Assembly: GCA_002403995.1 (NCBI GenBank) | Contig: DHIV01000073.1 | Coordinates: 11,984-19,608 of the forward strand | Reading direction: 5' to 3' | Length of the DNA stretch: 7,625 nt | DNA from: Gallionella sp. UBA4737 | GTDB lineage: Bacteria; Pseudomonadota; Gammaproteobacteria; Burkholderiales; Gallionellaceae | Part shown: positions 6,177 through 7,625 of the stretch, piece after piece | Layout: the number at the start of each line of letters is the position of its first letter | How positions within the stretch are numbered: position 1 is the stretch's first letter | Program-made: the position numbers and the translations under genes | The notes under the pieces: model-generated | What the model was told of the DNA's origin: nothing | What the model saw: only the letters and a program-made list of their open reading frames with translations | Database searches by the model: none

Positions 6177-6208
6177 CCGCCAGGCCCGCGAAGTCGGGGG
6201 GCTGGCGG
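6177..6208. repeat. GC-rich inverted repeat in the pirin leader
   Basis: CCGCCAG (6177-6183) and CTGGCGG (6202-6208) are perfect reverse complements. The interior offers additional C-G pairing (CCCG with CGGG), so the leader RNA could form a stable hairpin here. There is no T-run. Confidence 0.5.
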
Positions 6209-6227
6209 AAGCCGGAGATTTGGACGT

Positions 6228-6243
6228 TGCCTGTTAACAGGCA
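6228..6243. repeat. 16-bp perfect palindrome upstream of pirin (candidate operator)
   Basis: TGCCTGTTAACAGGCA is a perfect, spacer-free 16-bp palindrome, 71 nt before the pirin ATG. Chance occurrence of such a palindrome is about one per 65 kb. It could be an operator for a dimeric regulator or, less likely without a loop, an RNA element. Confidence 0.5.
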
Positions 6244-6314
6244 CCCCTCAGGGTTTATCAGCATTGAACCATCAAGGGATGCCGGGCACTAAAACATATT
6301 TAAGGAAGATAATC

Positions 6315-7193
6315 ATGGAACAGGCAACCAAACTCGATGGCGTGACACTATCCCGGACAATAGAACGCACCGTTTCCGGCGTGGCGACCAGCGACGGCGC
6401 CGGCGTCAAGCTGACGCGCGTGCTCACGCAGAATCTGCAACATCGGCTGGATCCATTCCTGATGCTCGATAACTTTCACAGTGATGACCCGGGTGACTAC
6501 ATCGCCGGCTTTCCCAACCATCCGCATCGCGGTTTCGAGACCGTCACTTACATGATCGCCGGACGTATGCGCCATCGCGACAATGCCGGTCATCAGGGAT
6601 TGCTGCAAAACGGCGGCGTGCAATGGATGACGGCCGGTCGCGGCATCATCCATTCCGAGATGCCGGAACAGGAGAACGGCGTCATGGAAGGCTTCCAGCT
6701 GTGGCTGAACCTGCCCGCGCGGCGCAAGATGATCCCCGCCTGGTATCGCGACATACCGAGCGCCGAGATTCCCGAATATGTGACAGCGGATGGCGCGACC
6801 GTGCGCGTGATCGCGGGCACCAGCAACGGAATTTCCGGCGCGATGAGCCGCGAAGACACCGAGCCGCTGTATCTCGACATCGATCTTCCGGCTGGCAGTA
6901 CGTTCTCGACGATGATCCCTGCGACACACAACGCCTTCGTCTATGTCTATCGCGGCGCGGTCACGATCAGCGGCACGGCCCTGGGTGAGAACCGCATGGG
7001 CATACTCGCCAATACGCCGCAGGCCGATGGTGTGACACTCAACTCGACCGCTCCGGCCAAAGCCATACTGGTTGCAGGGAAGCCGCTCGGCGAACCTATC
7101 GTGCAGCACGGGCCGTTCGTGATGAACACCAAAGAAGAGATCTATCAGGCCATCAAGGATTTTCAGGAAGGCCGTCTTGGTGGTGCCGGGTGA
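6315..7193 (+). CDS. pirin family protein (bicupin)
   Basis: The product is 292 residues, the usual length of bacterial pirins. The N-terminal cupin contains LDPFLMLDNF (45-54), PNHPHRGFETVTYM (67-80) and GIIHSEMPE (110-118). By analogy with known pirins, His69, His71, His113 and Glu115 are the metal ligands, and all four are present. The C-terminal cupin (about 165-275) includes an AFVYVYRGAV strand pair and lacks an obvious metal site, as in the family. Bacterial pirins include quercetin 2,3-dioxygenases and regulators of central metabolism or redox responses; which applies here cannot be read from sequence. An upstream TTG frame start at 6264 is unlikely, because AAGGA at 6302-6306 lies 8 nt before the ATG at 6315. 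The protein lacks a signal peptide and should be cytosolic. Confidence 0.95.
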   Translation: MEQATKLDGVTLSRTIERTVSGVATSDGAGVKLTRVLTQNLQHRLDPFLMLDNFHSDDPGDYIAGFPNHPHRGFETVTYMIAGRMRHRDNAGHQGLLQNGGVQWMTAGRGIIHSEMPEQENGVMEGFQLWLNLPARRKMIPAWYRDIPSAEIPEYVTADGATVRVIAGTSNGISGAMSREDTEPLYLDIDLPAGSTFSTMIPATHNAFVYVYRGAVTISGTALGENRMGILANTPQADGVTLNSTAPAKAILVAGKPLGEPIVQHGPFVMNTKEEIYQAIKDFQEGRLGGAG

Positions 7194-7196
7194 AAT

Positions 7197-7244
7197 CCTG
7201 ATGGTTTGATTAACCCCGGATCGGGGCCTATACTGGAAATCAGG
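7197..7244 (+). promoter_or_regulatory. promoter with nested palindromes for the cytochrome c gene
   Basis: TTGATT (7206-7211) and TATACT (7229-7234) are separated by 17 nt, a good sigma-70-like promoter placing the start near 7241. The spacer contains the inverted repeat CCCCG (7214-7218) / CGGGG (7222-7226). An outer repeat, CCTGAT (7197-7202) / ATCAGG (7239-7244), brackets the whole promoter. The inner repeat could also fold as a short hairpin at the pirin 3' end, although no T-run follows. Confidence 0.6.
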
Positions 7245-7283
7245 CCGAGCGGAAAATCCACCCGGTTGCTTATGGAGAACGCG

Positions 7284-7586
7284 ATGACTAATAGATGGAT
7301 ATTTGCCGTATTGTCAGTCTGCCTGGGGATTCCTTCTGTCGCCAGCGCGCAGCCCAAGGTTGACATGTCGCGCGGGGAATTGTTGTATACGACACATTGC
7401 ATCGCCTGCCATAACGAGCAGATCCATTGGCGGGACAAGAAGATCGCCAAAGATTGGGGCGGCCTGAAAGCACAAGTAAGCCACTGGCAGGGAGTTGCAG
7501 GGCTTGCCTGGAGCGACAGCGATATTGTGGAGGTTGCGCGTTACCTGAATGTCCGCCACTACCACTACCCCGAGCGCGTTCAATAA
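7284..7586 (+). CDS. small periplasmic monoheme cytochrome c
   Basis: The product is 100 residues. Residues 1-22 form a signal peptide ending SVASA before QPKVD. The mature protein of about 78 residues has the class I layout: an N-terminal helix (SRGELLYTTH), the heme-attachment motif CIACH (39-43, His43 as proximal ligand), and a C-terminal helix (DSDIVEVARYLN, 78-89). There is no Met after the heme motif, so the usual distal Met ligand is missing; His48, His67, His92 and His94 are candidates for a bis-His heme. It should carry electrons in the periplasm; its partners are not visible. GGAGA at 7274-7278, 5 nt before the ATG at 7284, decides the start over the ATG at 7272, which overlaps that site. 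It has its own promoter and is not necessarily co-transcribed with pirin. Confidence 0.92.
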   Translation: MTNRWIFAVLSVCLGIPSVASAQPKVDMSRGELLYTTHCIACHNEQIHWRDKKIAKDWGGLKAQVSHWQGVAGLAWSDSDIVEVARYLNVRHYHYPERVQ

Positions 7587-7625
7587 TCTTCGGGGAACCT
7601 CCAGTATTATTGAGCTTTACATAAT

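Noticed and set aside
6348..7109. 253-codon minus-strand frame inside pirin
   Set aside because: Antisense shadow of pirin; no ribosome site and no family resemblance.
7587..7625. Right-edge sequence after the cytochrome stop
   Set aside because: Too short to judge; no terminator or start of a new gene can be supported.

Overview
The window reads as an ordinary chromosomal stretch of a Gram-negative bacterium. The proteins (a KGGSGKTT-type ParA ATPase, a Lys/Ala-rich DUF2934 protein, an MgtA-type ATPase, a secreted PEBP/YbhB-like protein, a pirin and a small periplasmic cytochrome c), the moderately high GC content and the good Shine-Dalgarno and sigma-70-like promoters suggest a betaproteobacterium, perhaps Nitrosomonadales/Gallionellaceae. 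That placement is inference from protein style and is not proven by the sequence. I see no phage, transposase, CRISPR, tRNA or rRNA.

Layout, left to right. (1) 32-1504, minus strand: a membrane-anchored protein of unknown function (1031-1504), then an orphan ParA-family ATPase (154-933) and possibly a 34-residue ORF (32-136). The 97-nt gap between the first two holds two perfect hairpins. (2) 1505-1686: a divergent regulatory region with one strong sigma-70-like promoter in each direction, each tied to an inverted repeat. (3) 1687-2118, plus strand: a DUF2934 protein with a histone-H1-like tail. (4) 2119-2722: a 604-nt stretch without a large gene. It holds a hairpin after the DUF2934 gene, a minus-strand intrinsic terminator (about 2281-2313) and, just upstream of that terminator, a 27-codon hydrophobic ORF with its own Shine-Dalgarno sequence (2350-2433). 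(5) 2723-5275, minus strand: an MgtA/MgtB-type P-type Mg2+ ATPase. (6) 5492-6046, minus strand: a secreted PEBP-family protein, followed by a perfect 9-bp hairpin. (7) 6047-6314: a divergent intergenic region with a 16-bp perfect palindrome and a GC-rich hairpin in the pirin leader. (8) 6315-7193, plus strand: pirin. (9) 7284-7586, plus strand: a 100-residue c-type cytochrome with its own promoter, whose spacer contains a palindrome.

The genes do not form one pathway. They are short transcription units: a possible ParA/membrane-protein pair, a Mg2+ importer, and single-gene units for PEBP, pirin and cytochrome c. I found no convincing new multi-gene system. The items most worth checking are the 27-residue hydrophobic ORF downstream of mgtA, the ParA/membrane-protein pair without ParB, the cytochrome that lacks a distal Met ligand, and the inverted repeats placed on promoters.
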